Shown here: piece by piece, positions 20,096 through 31,102 of the stretch
How the letters are laid out: each line of letters begins with the position of its first letter
Position numbering within the stretch: position 1 is the stretch's first letter
NCBI GenBank assembly: GCA_023897205.1
Contig: JAHWDD010000004.1
Location: 1 to 64,000, forward strand
DNA from: Exophiala sp. HKRS030
Taxonomy: Eukaryota; Ascomycota; Eurotiomycetes; Chaetothyriales; Herpotrichiellaceae
DNA length: 64,000 nt
Reading direction: 5' to 3'
Notes under the pieces: generated by a model
What the model was told of the DNA's origin: nothing
Database searches by the model: none
The model's input: the letters and a program-made list of their open reading frames with translations, nothing else
Made by a program: the position numbers and the translations under genes

Positions 20096-23000
20096 CTTAA
20101 CTACAATGGACTGTACTGAGTGCTCCACTCCTCACAGTCATCGGCGATGTCTTGCAAAATCTGAGCACAGTGGATCACTGTCCATGAAGGACAGCAGCAA
20201 AGCTAAATCCATCTGCATCGATTAATGTGGACGAAAGCTCTCAAGTGCAACAGGCTGGAGGACTATCTACTGCTTGCTTGTGAATGGGTGACTATCTGTA
20301 TAGGGTACCCCTCAGCTGCTGCATGCATCCACCCTTTTGTTCTGAGGTTGGCTGGAATTAGGCCATCGACTGGTGGAGGCGTTTGTTCGACAAGGGAGCT
20401 GGCTGCGTTTGGAATTCTTCAGGATTCGACAATCCATGGGTCTGAGGCGTCGACGGCACAGAGGATGACAGGCGTACAGCGCATCGGGCATGCGGCTTGC
20501 ACGCTTCCTCCACGCCCCTGCAAAATGTCCGGTCTGCAGATCTCTAGTTAGTTAGTTTCAATTTGTGTGGCGTGGCAGGTTTTGGAGCCTTGTCCTGATA
20601 GACATGGATGTCATGATATGACAGATGTCTCGCAAACATAGCAAATTGCCAGTGCCGTGCTCATTTAGCCCGAGGCCGACCACTGGCTTCGACTCAAATG
20701 TTCTCTAATTGGGATTCGAAATGTGGACATTTATTGATTGAGTCGGCTTTGAGTTGTGCGTAAGATTTAGAACTGTACCACGAATCGGCCACTAGTAACT
20801 ACTGGGTTATTGGTTTAGCAACCACTCCTTAAATTCTTCATTAGACTTTGAATACTTTCGACATGCATTGCATTGCCAAACCTTCACGAATCAAGAGTCT
20901 GGGCTGTCAGTCCTCCACGAGGCATCTTAAGCTTGTGTGGCTTTCCCGGTGAGCCGTTCAGAGCCAGACTGATAAGATCCAGACTTTCCGAGTTGCCAGC
21001 CTGGAGGAGGGGTCTGCAGCATGGCAGCATGGTAACAGATCAACATGCTCTTTCATGGAAAATCAAGTGTCTCTGCTCAGTAGGGTTACCCATGCTTGAC
21101 AAGGTCGCCCCTAGAACCCCCGGGTCTATCGGTGGTGCAGCGAGTCCATCAGTTTTCCTGGACTCCTGGTTGAACAGTACCCGCTGCTGGCTCAATTGGC
21201 TCACTTGGCAACTAGTGGGTTTTGCTACTCAAATGTAACTATTCTATGAGTCGGCACATTTTTGACTTTGGAATCGCTGGCTGTTCGTGATAGTGGACGA
21301 CCACGTCCCGAAGTGCAAAAGAAGTACTCCATGAGAGGACCCATTTTACGTCAATCCAGGTCAAAAACGTGTCAATATCCATTCTGGCGCCATGATTGTC
21401 CTATAACGGCGTCTTGTGCAGCTCTACATGAATCGTGGGATAATGGACTGCAATTCTGCAGTCAGAAAGAGGTTGTGGCTGAGGAATATGGTCGTCTCGA
21501 TGAGGATCGAGATCGGCCGGATATGGCTCAAAGTCAAACCCCCAATGTGTAACTACTAGCTAGCAGAGGCACTCCTTTCAAACTCCTCCCTACATAGTCT
21601 GTGACAAGATCCAACCTCGTTTACACAATCGACCCCGAGTCGTCGCAAATCGCCGTTCGGACACGTTAGTCCCGTGGGGCTCGTCTGGAGCTTGGGCCAA
21701 TTTTAGTGCCGAATTTGGCAGGCACGGCCGTTCTGACCAACAGGCCAATGGCAACTTCCCTGAGGAATGCCCTGGAAGTTTCTTACAATTCCAAGGCGGA
21801 TCCGCCCCGGGTGCCCGACCCTCCTAAACTAGAACAGCGTGCCAGGAGTTCAGGACTGCTGGACTGCTGGACTCCAGAAATGCCAGGGTCGGCATCATCA
21901 TTCATGGGGATTCTAACTTTTTGGGAAACTCCAGAAAAATGAGGGTCTTTTTCATCAACCCTTAGGCCTGCAGGGCTTCTTCGTGGCTCTGGCTCTATTA
22001 TCACCCAAGGTTGTGATCAACGCCATCAATCGAAGTATACTCTCCACCTCCTCGTTATAGTATGTGGAATGGAGGAACATTTGCCCCGTACAGCTCGGCC
22101 TACATCCTATGTACATAGGGCTTCTGTAATGCCTCGCTACCAAGTCGAATCCAAGGACATCGCTTCGTGGGTGTAGCGAAATTCTGCAGGGTGGGACCGT
22201 AGCACTATACTACTATAGTGTACCAAGAGTAACCAAGCTAACTAGACTCGTCCTTGGTTCCTGGAGGCACGCAGCAATGGGACAATGGTAATCCAGAGGC
22301 TTCCTGCAACCACCCTGGCCTCTACTACACTTTGGTCTCCTCCTCGAGTTATTATTGATCACATACACAGGACACAATTCTTCACACTGTCCTAGTGGCC
22401 AGCACTCAAGTCTGCCTGGGCCTTGTCGGCTTCAGGGGATCGTGGCGGGCGTCTCGGCTTGTCGCCCGACTCGAGGTACCCGCTACTAGTTAGTCTGCAC
22501 GCTTCAATCAGCTCTAGGGGCTAGTGGTAGAGAATCCACTCTTGCAGCTTCCCCGACCATGGATCATAGGACAACAACAAAGCCTTTGTTACATACAATT
22601 TCTTCCATTCCAGCCTTGAACCAAACCGCCATTTCCGCTCGACCAAAAATGGAAGAATTCTGGTTCACATCAAGGTGGATCATCACCTGCTGCCCGAGCC
22701 CAGACGCCTCTGGACAAACTCACTTATCCATTGAGGCACTTTTGACTTCTTTTGCAGGGAAGCCACGACTCAGATCATCAGGCATCGGCCATGCTCTCGA
22801 GTTCCAAGAGTCTTGAGTCCAGAATCCTGACGGCACCGAAGCTAGCTTTTGAGGCAAACCTTTATGCACCTTGCCAACGAGCCTCCTAGCTGCATCGGAC
22901 CGGACACCCCATGCAGAGTGCCGCCACTAGGCCAGATACTAGAATGTGAGCTGGTATGAACACACGGGACGGACGCTCGACATCCTGGACCAGTGTTACC

Positions 23001-23161
23001 CATCGTAAATGGTAAGAAAGTAAACGGGCATACCGGGACACCGAGACTCTTTGCTCGATGGTTCTTCCTTAAAGCCCAGAAGTTCCCACGCGTCCCGCGC
23101 AATCCCAGAATTCTCAAACGCTCCTCTCGTCTCGCGGGTATTTCCCATCGTCGTTGCTAAA
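20096..23161. other. intergenic, no supported gene
   Basis: Normal base composition returns. Several frames of 60-120 codons exist on both strands, but none shows a recognisable domain, consistent codon use or splice structure. It separates the transposon block from the ankyrin gene and includes that gene's promoter. I see no repeats of note. Confidence 0.6.
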
Positions 23162-25931
23162 ATGGCCCCCAAGAAAGGAAAGGAAACCCTCCTCGACCTC
23201 TGCTCTCGTGCGACAGTCGCCGGCAATGGCATCTCGGTCCGCATGCTCGAATACATGAGCACATCCAAACACCATCCTCATGGATTTCGTGAACTTGCAA
23301 CAGACTTTCTTGATATCTCGCGCATTTTGTGGTCTATCGAGGCTGGTCTTATAGAGTCCACCCGTACCCATAATCGTCTTCCTACAGACATGGTGCAGGA
23401 ACTGGACAAAAAGTTTCGCCAAACCAACGATGACTTTCTGGTCTTGAACCAGCTCCTAGCCAAATTCCTTGACTATGAGAGGAAGAAAGGATTTGGCAAA
23501 CTTTCAAAAAGCTGGCATATGATGTTCGTTGATAATGATATCCATAAAATGAGAGATTCGCTTGAGAAAAGTCGAGACGCACTTCGGATGAGCGCGCTAG
23601 TCTTCAGATGGTCTCTCGGGGACGAAAAGGTCGACGCTTCCGCAGGTATTGGCTATACAGGTCTTGCAGCTGCGCTCGATCGCATGAACAGCAACAGACC
23701 GAATGGGGTTCACTTGACCCAAGAGCCCCCGCCGAATAGCCCAGCGCCACGAGACGGAGTGGTGTCCGACATTCCTGATCAGTTACCGCCACTTCCTTCG
23801 CTACCACAGACAGAGAAGATCACCACATACAGCCTGTTTCCCAAACAGGATTCTCCACCACCTGAAGATAGATCAGTGGTCTCCACAGCTACGACCTCAG
23901 CGACGATCACTTCACTGTCAGATCGTCATAGCTTGAGAGCTGCACCGAGCACACGGTCGAGCAAGATCTCCCAATCCACAGCAAGAGACCTCTCTGTTTC
24001 GAAGACAGGGCTGAATTCGGCTGGTCTTGCGATCCCGGAGGACCAGGTCACAGTACAAGACATGGACTCATTTTCGCAAATCGAAGACATGATACATGAA
24101 ATCCAACTCGATGAAAAGTATTCAAGCCAAGGCACAACCATCAAAACTGATTCCTCCTCTGCTGAAAGGTGGACTCCCAAACAAACTTCTGGCGCCAACT
24201 CCACTGCACTGCGCTCATCCTTGATCAGTGCTGTCCAACAACGGAAGCACAAAATGATTGAACAACTCCCTTGATTGTGGCGTGCCTCCAGAAAGTTCTG
24301 ATTTGAACTTGCTAAGAGAGGCTGTTCTGAATAGGGATCTGGAAAGTGTCCGTCTTCTCTTGTTGTTCGGAGCTGATCCGAATGGTCTCGACAAGAACAG
24401 GCTCACGCCCCTCTATTCCGCCACCGAAATGTCTTTCATTGACAGTGCTAGATTGTTGATTAAGTATGGTGCAGATCCTAACCTTCCAGCTGGTCCCGAT
24501 TCTGAGTCGCCTCTGGCATCTGCAATTACTGATGGAAAACTCGAAATTGTCAAGCTCTTCCTCACTTACGGCGGAGATTCCAACCTCCTTACCGCAGATG
24601 GGAATACCCTGCTCATCAAGGCCATTAGCAAAACCGCCCCTAGACAAATGGCAGAACTGCTCCTCAACTATGGTAGTGATCCAAACGGAAAAAGTGCCGA
24701 GGGAGTGACACCTCTATTCGAGGCCATACAAGCCAGGAGACTCGACCTCATTGAACTCCTCTTGAACAATAAGGCCGACCCCAATCTTCCCGGGCCCAAA
24801 CATCCTTTGTGGCCGGCAAGCTATCATTCCAAAATCCTGCAAACTTTACTGGACCATGGTGCTAAAACAAAGAAAGCTCCTGGCTGTCTAGAGCTCGCCA
24901 CTAGTGTTAACAACGTCGAATCCGTCAAGATTCTGCTTGCGGCTGGTGTTGACCCAAACACGAGAAAGGACGGGATCTACACTCCCCTATGTTCTGCCAT
25001 TAGAGACGATCGTGCCGAACTTGTGACCCTACTCCTGGCGAATGGAGCTGACCCGAATTTTAAATCAGCTGAGTATCCTGCCTGGAAATGCGTTACCCAC
25101 AATCGCACTCATCTCCTTCCTCAAGTAATCGCGGCTGGTGCAGACATCCACAAACCCAAGGGAATCTTGGAAACAGCCGTTGCTCACAACAATCGTGACG
25201 CCCTTGTATACCTACTGGAGAAAGGCGCAAACGTAAACGACAGAACAACTCACGGACATACTGCTCTTACCACTGCCATTCACGAAGATCGTCCGGAAAT
25301 GATCGACATTCTGCTCGCGAACGGCGCAGATCCATCCATTCGAGGCCAAGATTGGCCCATATGTATGGCTGTCAAGCGCCCTGCGATCTTAAAGAAACTT
25401 CTCCCTGCCTTACAAAACCCGCGCTCTGTCAAGGGGGTGATGGAGATGGCTGTCGTCGCCAATCAACTTGAAAGCATCAAGATGCTTTTGAAAGCCGGCA
25501 TCAGCGTTGAAGACAAGAACGGAGGTGTTTTCTCTCCACTCACTACAGCAATTCGTGAGGATCGCAAAGACATAGTCCGGTTTTTGATCGATGAAGCTGG
25601 CGCGGACATCAATGCTCCCGGAGAGCACCTTCCAATCGTCAAATCGATCCGAAGGTACAAAGGTGGCGATACAGACACAATTGAATTTTTGTTATCAAGA
25701 GGTGTTGACATCAATAAGATGTATCGCGGCTGGAACTCTGTCCTTCAAGCCGTCGAAAGCGGAAATGCGAAGATCTTGAAGTTGCTCGATGAGCAGGGTG
25801 GTGGTATCAACCTACAAGTTAAGGACGAATCTGGCAAAACCGCAGCAGAAATCATGGTCGAGGCTGGTTGGGAAGACGCTTACAATGCCCTCCTAGCCGA
25901 GAACGGGTCTGAGACCTCCTCATCGATCTAA
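23162..25931 (+). CDS. HeLo-like/ankyrin repeat protein
   Basis: The ATG at 23,162 has a good context and begins MAPKKGKETLL. Residues 1 to about 170 form a helical domain that resembles the fungal N-terminal domain of STAND/NLR-like proteins (HeLo-like). A Ser/Thr/Pro-rich linker to about residue 350 follows, then some 14 ankyrin repeats to the C-terminus, with the repeated signature GADPN (24,370-25,900). No NACHT or NB-ARC domain lies between, so this is an NLR-like two-part architecture. The frame changes near 24,228-24,291. A 64-nt intron there (donor GTGCTG, acceptor CTCCAG) keeps the frame and gives 901 residues, but the donor is poor; a one-base indel in the CCC near 24,268 is the alternative. 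Ankyrin stacks bind proteins; the partner is unknown. It is the first gene beside the RIPed block. Confidence 0.8.
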
Positions 25932-26070
25932 AACTTGCGGCGTCAATTATAACCCTACACTTATTTCTTATGTTCTGTTTTGCGACACCACCGGCATTTT
26001 CCGCATGCACAGACATTTCCTTGTATCAACACATGAGCGAATGAAATCTTCTTGAAATAAGGAACAATAA

Positions 26071-26118
26071 ACAACGGAGACAGAGAAGGAGAAGGAGAAG
26101 AAGAAGAGACAACAGAGA
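26071..26118. repeat. polypurine (GGAGAA/GAAGAA) tract
   Basis: A nearly pure A/G run on the plus strand, composed of GGAGAA and GAAGAA units. It lies about 150 bp after the ankyrin stop codon and could be transcribed as 3' UTR. Confidence 0.7.
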
Positions 26119-26762
26119 AAACGCCCGAGGACCCAGAACTGGTAAAGCCGGCATGAAAGAAGAAGATTGTAATATTTGTGACGTGGAGGATTTCTGGTCT
26201 AATACCCCCTTTTTTGAGCCATGGAATTGGTCCTAGATTGTCATGTTTCTGGATGCGCGTCGTCGCTCGCTCAATGTATTCTCATTAGTCACACCCTATC
26301 TATATACTCACAAAAAGACGACAGGGCTCTTCCCAAGCCCTTCGTATCTTTAAACGAAACCCTTGGATCAATCTGTTGCTAGGCTCGCAGCCATGCTTAG
26401 CCCAGATTGTTCGAGATTCCATATCTGTTCTTCTGCTCCATTCGCGTATCATACCATACGCGCAGCAGTACCGACGTAACGTGCCCGAGTAAACACCTCA
26501 GTGACAGAAACGCTCAACCTCCAAAGGACACCAAGCAAGCATCCCGCAAACTCTACATCTACTTCGCAGGTTCGTCGTCTACCTCCAGTCCATCTGCGAT
26601 GTGCCGTGGGTGGAGTATATTCCGTCGTGCCTCGTACCTCGTCCGACCAGAGACGCTCTCGGCGCTGGGCTCTGGCTGGAGACTGGAGTTACAGCACGAT
26701 TGGATAGAAGAAGATGATGGCTTTGAGGAGACGTACGTATACATGGCAACAGAGACATCATA

Positions 26763-26830
26763 ATCTTGAATCGTATCTTGAATCGTGTCTAAAATCGTAT
26801 CATGAATCGTGTCTAAATCGTATCATGTAT
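26763..26830. repeat. imperfect tandem repeat of an ATCGTRTC unit
   Basis: Five imperfect copies of a unit around TGAATCGTRTCT occur in direct order, with small length changes between copies. No coding role is apparent. Confidence 0.7.
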
Positions 26831-29800
26831 ATCAACACATGGCTATCCGTTCAACAATGGCGCCATGGAGACTCATCCGGAGAAGTGAAATCCGCTTTCT
26901 TTTCACCTTTCGAAACCTGAGAGTTCGCAGAGCGAGTGAGTAACATGCGGGCATGGCTCCATGTTGAAACTGGTCATCAAGGTCAAGGGCTGATTTTCAT
27001 TGACATCGCACATGTTGGTGTTTGTTGGATGAGTGAGTGGATGAGTGCTCGCGGCAACCGATCCTGGGCCGTGATTCAACAAACTTGTCTCTTTTGAAAC
27101 GCTGCTGCGCCGGTAGATCGGTTGGGGAAGACAGGGATAAAGATAGAAAAGGGGAAGAAGGGCGAGGTGAGGGAGATGAAAGAGGATAGACGGTTTCTCA
27201 TGTTTGCGGTCCTTGGTTGGATCCCTTTCCTTTCTCACTGGCAGTTGGCTGGGCCCTTTCCGTCAACACTGGTATAGTCTCGCTGTAGCGTGTCCGAGTC
27301 TACTATCGAAACAAGGCCCCTTGCCAGCACGCTGTGTACGGCCTTGCTCGACCATGTCTGGAGTTTCTCTGCAAGTAGATCTAGACGATGAAGATGGGCT
27401 AAGTCGTGAGCGACACCTGTTAGACGCCGGGCCGGGTGCTGTGACGATGGATCAGGAACGAGTGATAAAAGGACAGAGGCCAGAATCACGACAGTACAAG
27501 CACTCATGCAGTTGACGGATGACATGGAGACCCAGCAGACTTTACAATCCCGTCAACAGCTCTGTCCGTCATACGCTCCCCGAGGTGGGGACTTGTACAG
27601 AAAATGCACACCAGCTTACCTGTGCTAAAATCTTCTCTGCCTTACACGGTGGATGTACGATACCTGCTTCGCTGCAAATGAATAACTCGACAGAGCGCAA
27701 CAACAGTAAAAGGACCCAGAGACTCTTCCCTGAGATATCGAGTCTCTTCTGAGAAATGGCCCGACATGGTAGTTTGGAAACGAGCAAGGACTTTTAGGCG
27801 ACTCCTCGCAGAAGCACACGACATAGCTCAACCTAGGCTCTTGCGTGAGGGTGATCGTTCTTGAGGCGCGAAGGCTACACCCAACACTCGAGCTCAAACC
27901 ATCGAAGGCAATGCGTACTTCTCTGGCCTTGAGCTGGATCATCATCATCACCCTCAACCACATGCAACAGTCCTTGCACGGTCTAGCGATGACGGACCTC
28001 CCGGATTCAACTCCTCATATTCACCTCATGTTGGATTGGTATCTAGACGAACAGACCTGGGAGCGAACACCAGGAGAACCAAGGCATTGACGTGGACAAT
28101 GAAAGCATCTCGTCCTTGCTCTGTCCTCCTTCCTCAAGCCCTCTAAGCAGAGTCTGCCTCGCAGTCTGCCTTGTAGGTGTTGCTCCTGAGCAGGCAATGA
28201 TCGGACTCCAGGAAGTCACCAGGCCTGAGGCCAGATACACGCATGCTCTGTGCATCGACGATTGTGCTATCCGCTTCATTCGGTCAATACTGTAGTTAGC
28301 TAGGAAGTAGTGCGGGTGATTCGACCGCATCGGTTCCCTCCGCCGCATACCTACAATTTCTCGAACCTGGACGTTGGACGCGCAATCAGCGTCTATCGCT
28401 TGAATGGCATTGGTCTCGCGTATGGTTCTCGTGTTGAGAGCATGAATGGTGTGTATGATTGAAACCAGGTGGTATTGAATACGCCAAGAAGCAGTGAGAA
28501 TTATTGACGGTCATAACAAAACAATTTCATGGTGTCGCGTGGTGACTGACTGATCGACGGCGAATGCGTGTCCTTGAGAAACAATAGACGTCAAAGTCGC
28601 CGAGGACGAATGGCTCACGAGAGACAAGATGTTGTCCGCGTTGTCCTAAGGAAGAATACATGTCGATCCGAAAGAGGCAGAGCCAGTCGCCATCGCGTAC
28701 GGGACTGAGTTCCGCCAGTGCAATGTAGGAGAAAATACAATGGCGAAAGGGATTCTTTGGGCTGCTCTTGGCGCTGTCACCAATGCATAGCCAGTCCTAA
28801 AACCTTCAGGCACAATACGATAGATGAGACATAGCTTAGCTAGTAAGTAGCCCAAATGGTAGCTCAGAAGTGATCAAAGACTCCAACTAGGGCCAAAGAC
28901 CGCGTGTCCACCTAGAAGGAATGGATCGGAGATAGACGCAGAGAGTTATTAAGCAGGCAAGGCACCCAAACCACCTACCTATCAGGACAGTTATGAGAAT
29001 TGCACCTAATGATGCCGGATTGACACCTAATTGAAACCTGAAGAGTGAGAAAAGAGCCGCGCAATATTCGCCCCTCGCGTATGCACGCGCAAGTCTTGGA
29101 AGGTCGATTGGCCACCGATGCTCGAAAGCCAGATATAGCCACAACGCACACCACTGCTGCCGTCCTTACTGGACGCTTCGAATCGTGTCTAGGCTCTTGA
29201 CGACTAACATTTGTGGCAAAGGTGTGATTCAGGCAGTTATCAAAACTAACTAAGTAGTTAGGCAAGGTGGTAAGTTCAGAAGGTGTCGAGGGGTTGCGCT
29301 GCGCCACATCCACACACACCAGCAGATACCCAGCTGTCAGGGCGTACCGGGGCACGCCGGGATGCCCAATCCCAGGGTCTTGTTCCTGTACGCAATGGGT
29401 CGTTCCTGGCCGTCGTTTCACAATGACAAGGTGGCCGGATGGGTTCTGGGAGAAAGAGAAAGAAGTCCCTGCATGAGGTGCGGACGGTTCCTCCCTGGTA
29501 AGTGCGCTAGAGTCCGCCTTGGGATGCAGGTTGAATGAACTTCATTGTCCATTTGTATAGACAATGGCTGTTCGAGGCCATGAACGAACGCCTCTGTGCA
29601 CGGTTGTGCGGATGCACCGCCGCAGGAGTGTAGTGATGGGTGCTTGCGTGTACGCTTCGGTCTGATCTTGTTGACTCGTGTAGAGGAAAAGGATTTGTCG
29701 GAATCACGCTGACAGGTCATGGTCGGTTGTGCGCTAGACTTAGAGAGCTTGGTCTAGACCAAACTGAAATGATGGTACCTGCTAGAAGGTAGTCTCTTGA

Positions 29801-29986
29801 GTTTGAGTTGTGAGAAGGGCCTTTTCGGAACTATGACTTTGGCGTCAAATCAAGAGTAGTGGTCTCACGACTCAGATATCGGTTCAATCTATCACATATC
29901 ATTGCAATGTTGTAGGAGAGCCATGAAGAGAGGTCTTGTTATTCTAGGGAAATCAGGGAGGAAGGAAGGAGTTTTGATCTTTTCAA

Positions 29987-31102
29987 TTACACATTAGTTC
30001 TTTGGCTAAGTATATCTGCGATATATCTCGCAATAGCTGAGTCAACCAGTAGTGGCCGCCAGGCTAAGGAGATATTTTACCGTTCTATCATTCATGCTCA
30101 ACGATGGAGATTCGATGAATCACCGTGACTTACCTCTAGGCCGCGGGGGCGTATGGATATTGAGAAGACCAGCCAGAAGGAACTCGCGCAGCTCTTGAGT
30201 CGTGGCGTGAAGGACTTCCGGATCGGACTTCTTTGCAGCGTTGGTGAATTTGAGGCAGATGTTTCCGAGATGGTAGATAAGTTTGCGGTCTTGTTCAAGG
30301 CATCTGACAGCATCTGCGATGACCTCTCGCCGAGGCAACGCGCTTCCAGGTTGGAGGCCGTCGCGCAATTCTTTCAGTTCGTGGCCCATGACTGTCAACT
30401 CCATAGCCGTAGATCGGTTCTGAAGATGTTGCCGCACGTGGTACAGATGACACAAGATGTCGTCGGGCATCGATCCTTCTGGAATGGTTGTTTTCATGAT
30501 GTTGATTCCCTTTTCGAAGCGCCATTGACGGTCGAGTGCTTCGTTCTGCAATTTCTTGAGTTGTTCTGTGCCGGACTTGGAGCTAGGTTTCGCTTCGTTG
30601 GGTGACTTGGGTGGCTTTGGCGGATTGGGTGACTTGGGGGTTCGGGTGTATTTGAAATTTGAAGAACCCTCGTCGTCGCTGTGGAAGTAGAACGAATAGT
30701 GATCGTCACCATTGTCGTCTTGGTAATAATACTCTTCTCTACGCTGCCACTTACCTCGCGTCGGGCCAGTAGGCTTGGTCTTTGCATGACGGTCAGAATC
30801 GTAGTTGTCTTGTCTCTCGGTCTCAGGGGGCGTTCATACCGCTTTCGACGTGTTTCGCGTTCCTTTTCTTTCTGCTGCTTCGCTCGCTGCTTCTTTCGTT
30901 CAGCTTCTCGCAAATCCGCATCATAGTCTTGTCGCGCGTCAGGGTCTCTTAGAGTTTCCCACGCCTTCTGAATGAGGATAAACTTTGCTGGATTCCCACC
31001 CTTGTCGGGGTGAGCCACAAGTGCTAGAGCCATGTAAGCCTTCTTGATCTCTGTTAGAGTCGCAGTCTGTGCCACACCTAGAACTGAGTAGTGGTCTGCC
31101 AT
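29987..31102 (-). CDS. J-domain (DnaJ/HSP40-like) protein, frame broken by one base
   Basis: The start at 31,102 gives MADHYSVLGV and a typical J-domain in residues 1-70 with HPD at 31-33, which stimulates Hsp70 ATPase. A very basic Lys/Arg/Glu helix follows, then a Pro/Lys-rich linker and a helical C-terminal region. After RRKRYERP the frame must shift. The plus strand has GGGGG at 30,826-30,830, and six bases there would restore one frame into WQRREEYYYQDD and onward. A second exon follows a 70-nt intron (30,133-30,064; donor GTAAGT, acceptor CTTAG) and ends at 29,987. With the one-base correction the total is 348 residues, divisible by three. No glycine-rich or zinc domain is present, so it is a class C J-protein; its client is unknown. 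Confidence 0.75.

Larger units (their letters stand above)
25932..29986. other. intergenic, no supported gene
   Basis: Four kilobases without a convincing coding region. Small frames of up to about 150 codons lack domains. A purine-rich tract (about 26,071-26,118) and an imperfect tandem repeat (26,763-26,830) are the only structured sequences I see. The right end would hold the 3' UTR of the J-domain gene. Confidence 0.55.

Noticed and set aside
20225..22816. Several frames of 60-120 codons between the hAT relic and the ankyrin gene
   Set aside because: No domain, no consistent codon pattern and no supporting splice sites; lengths are as expected by chance.
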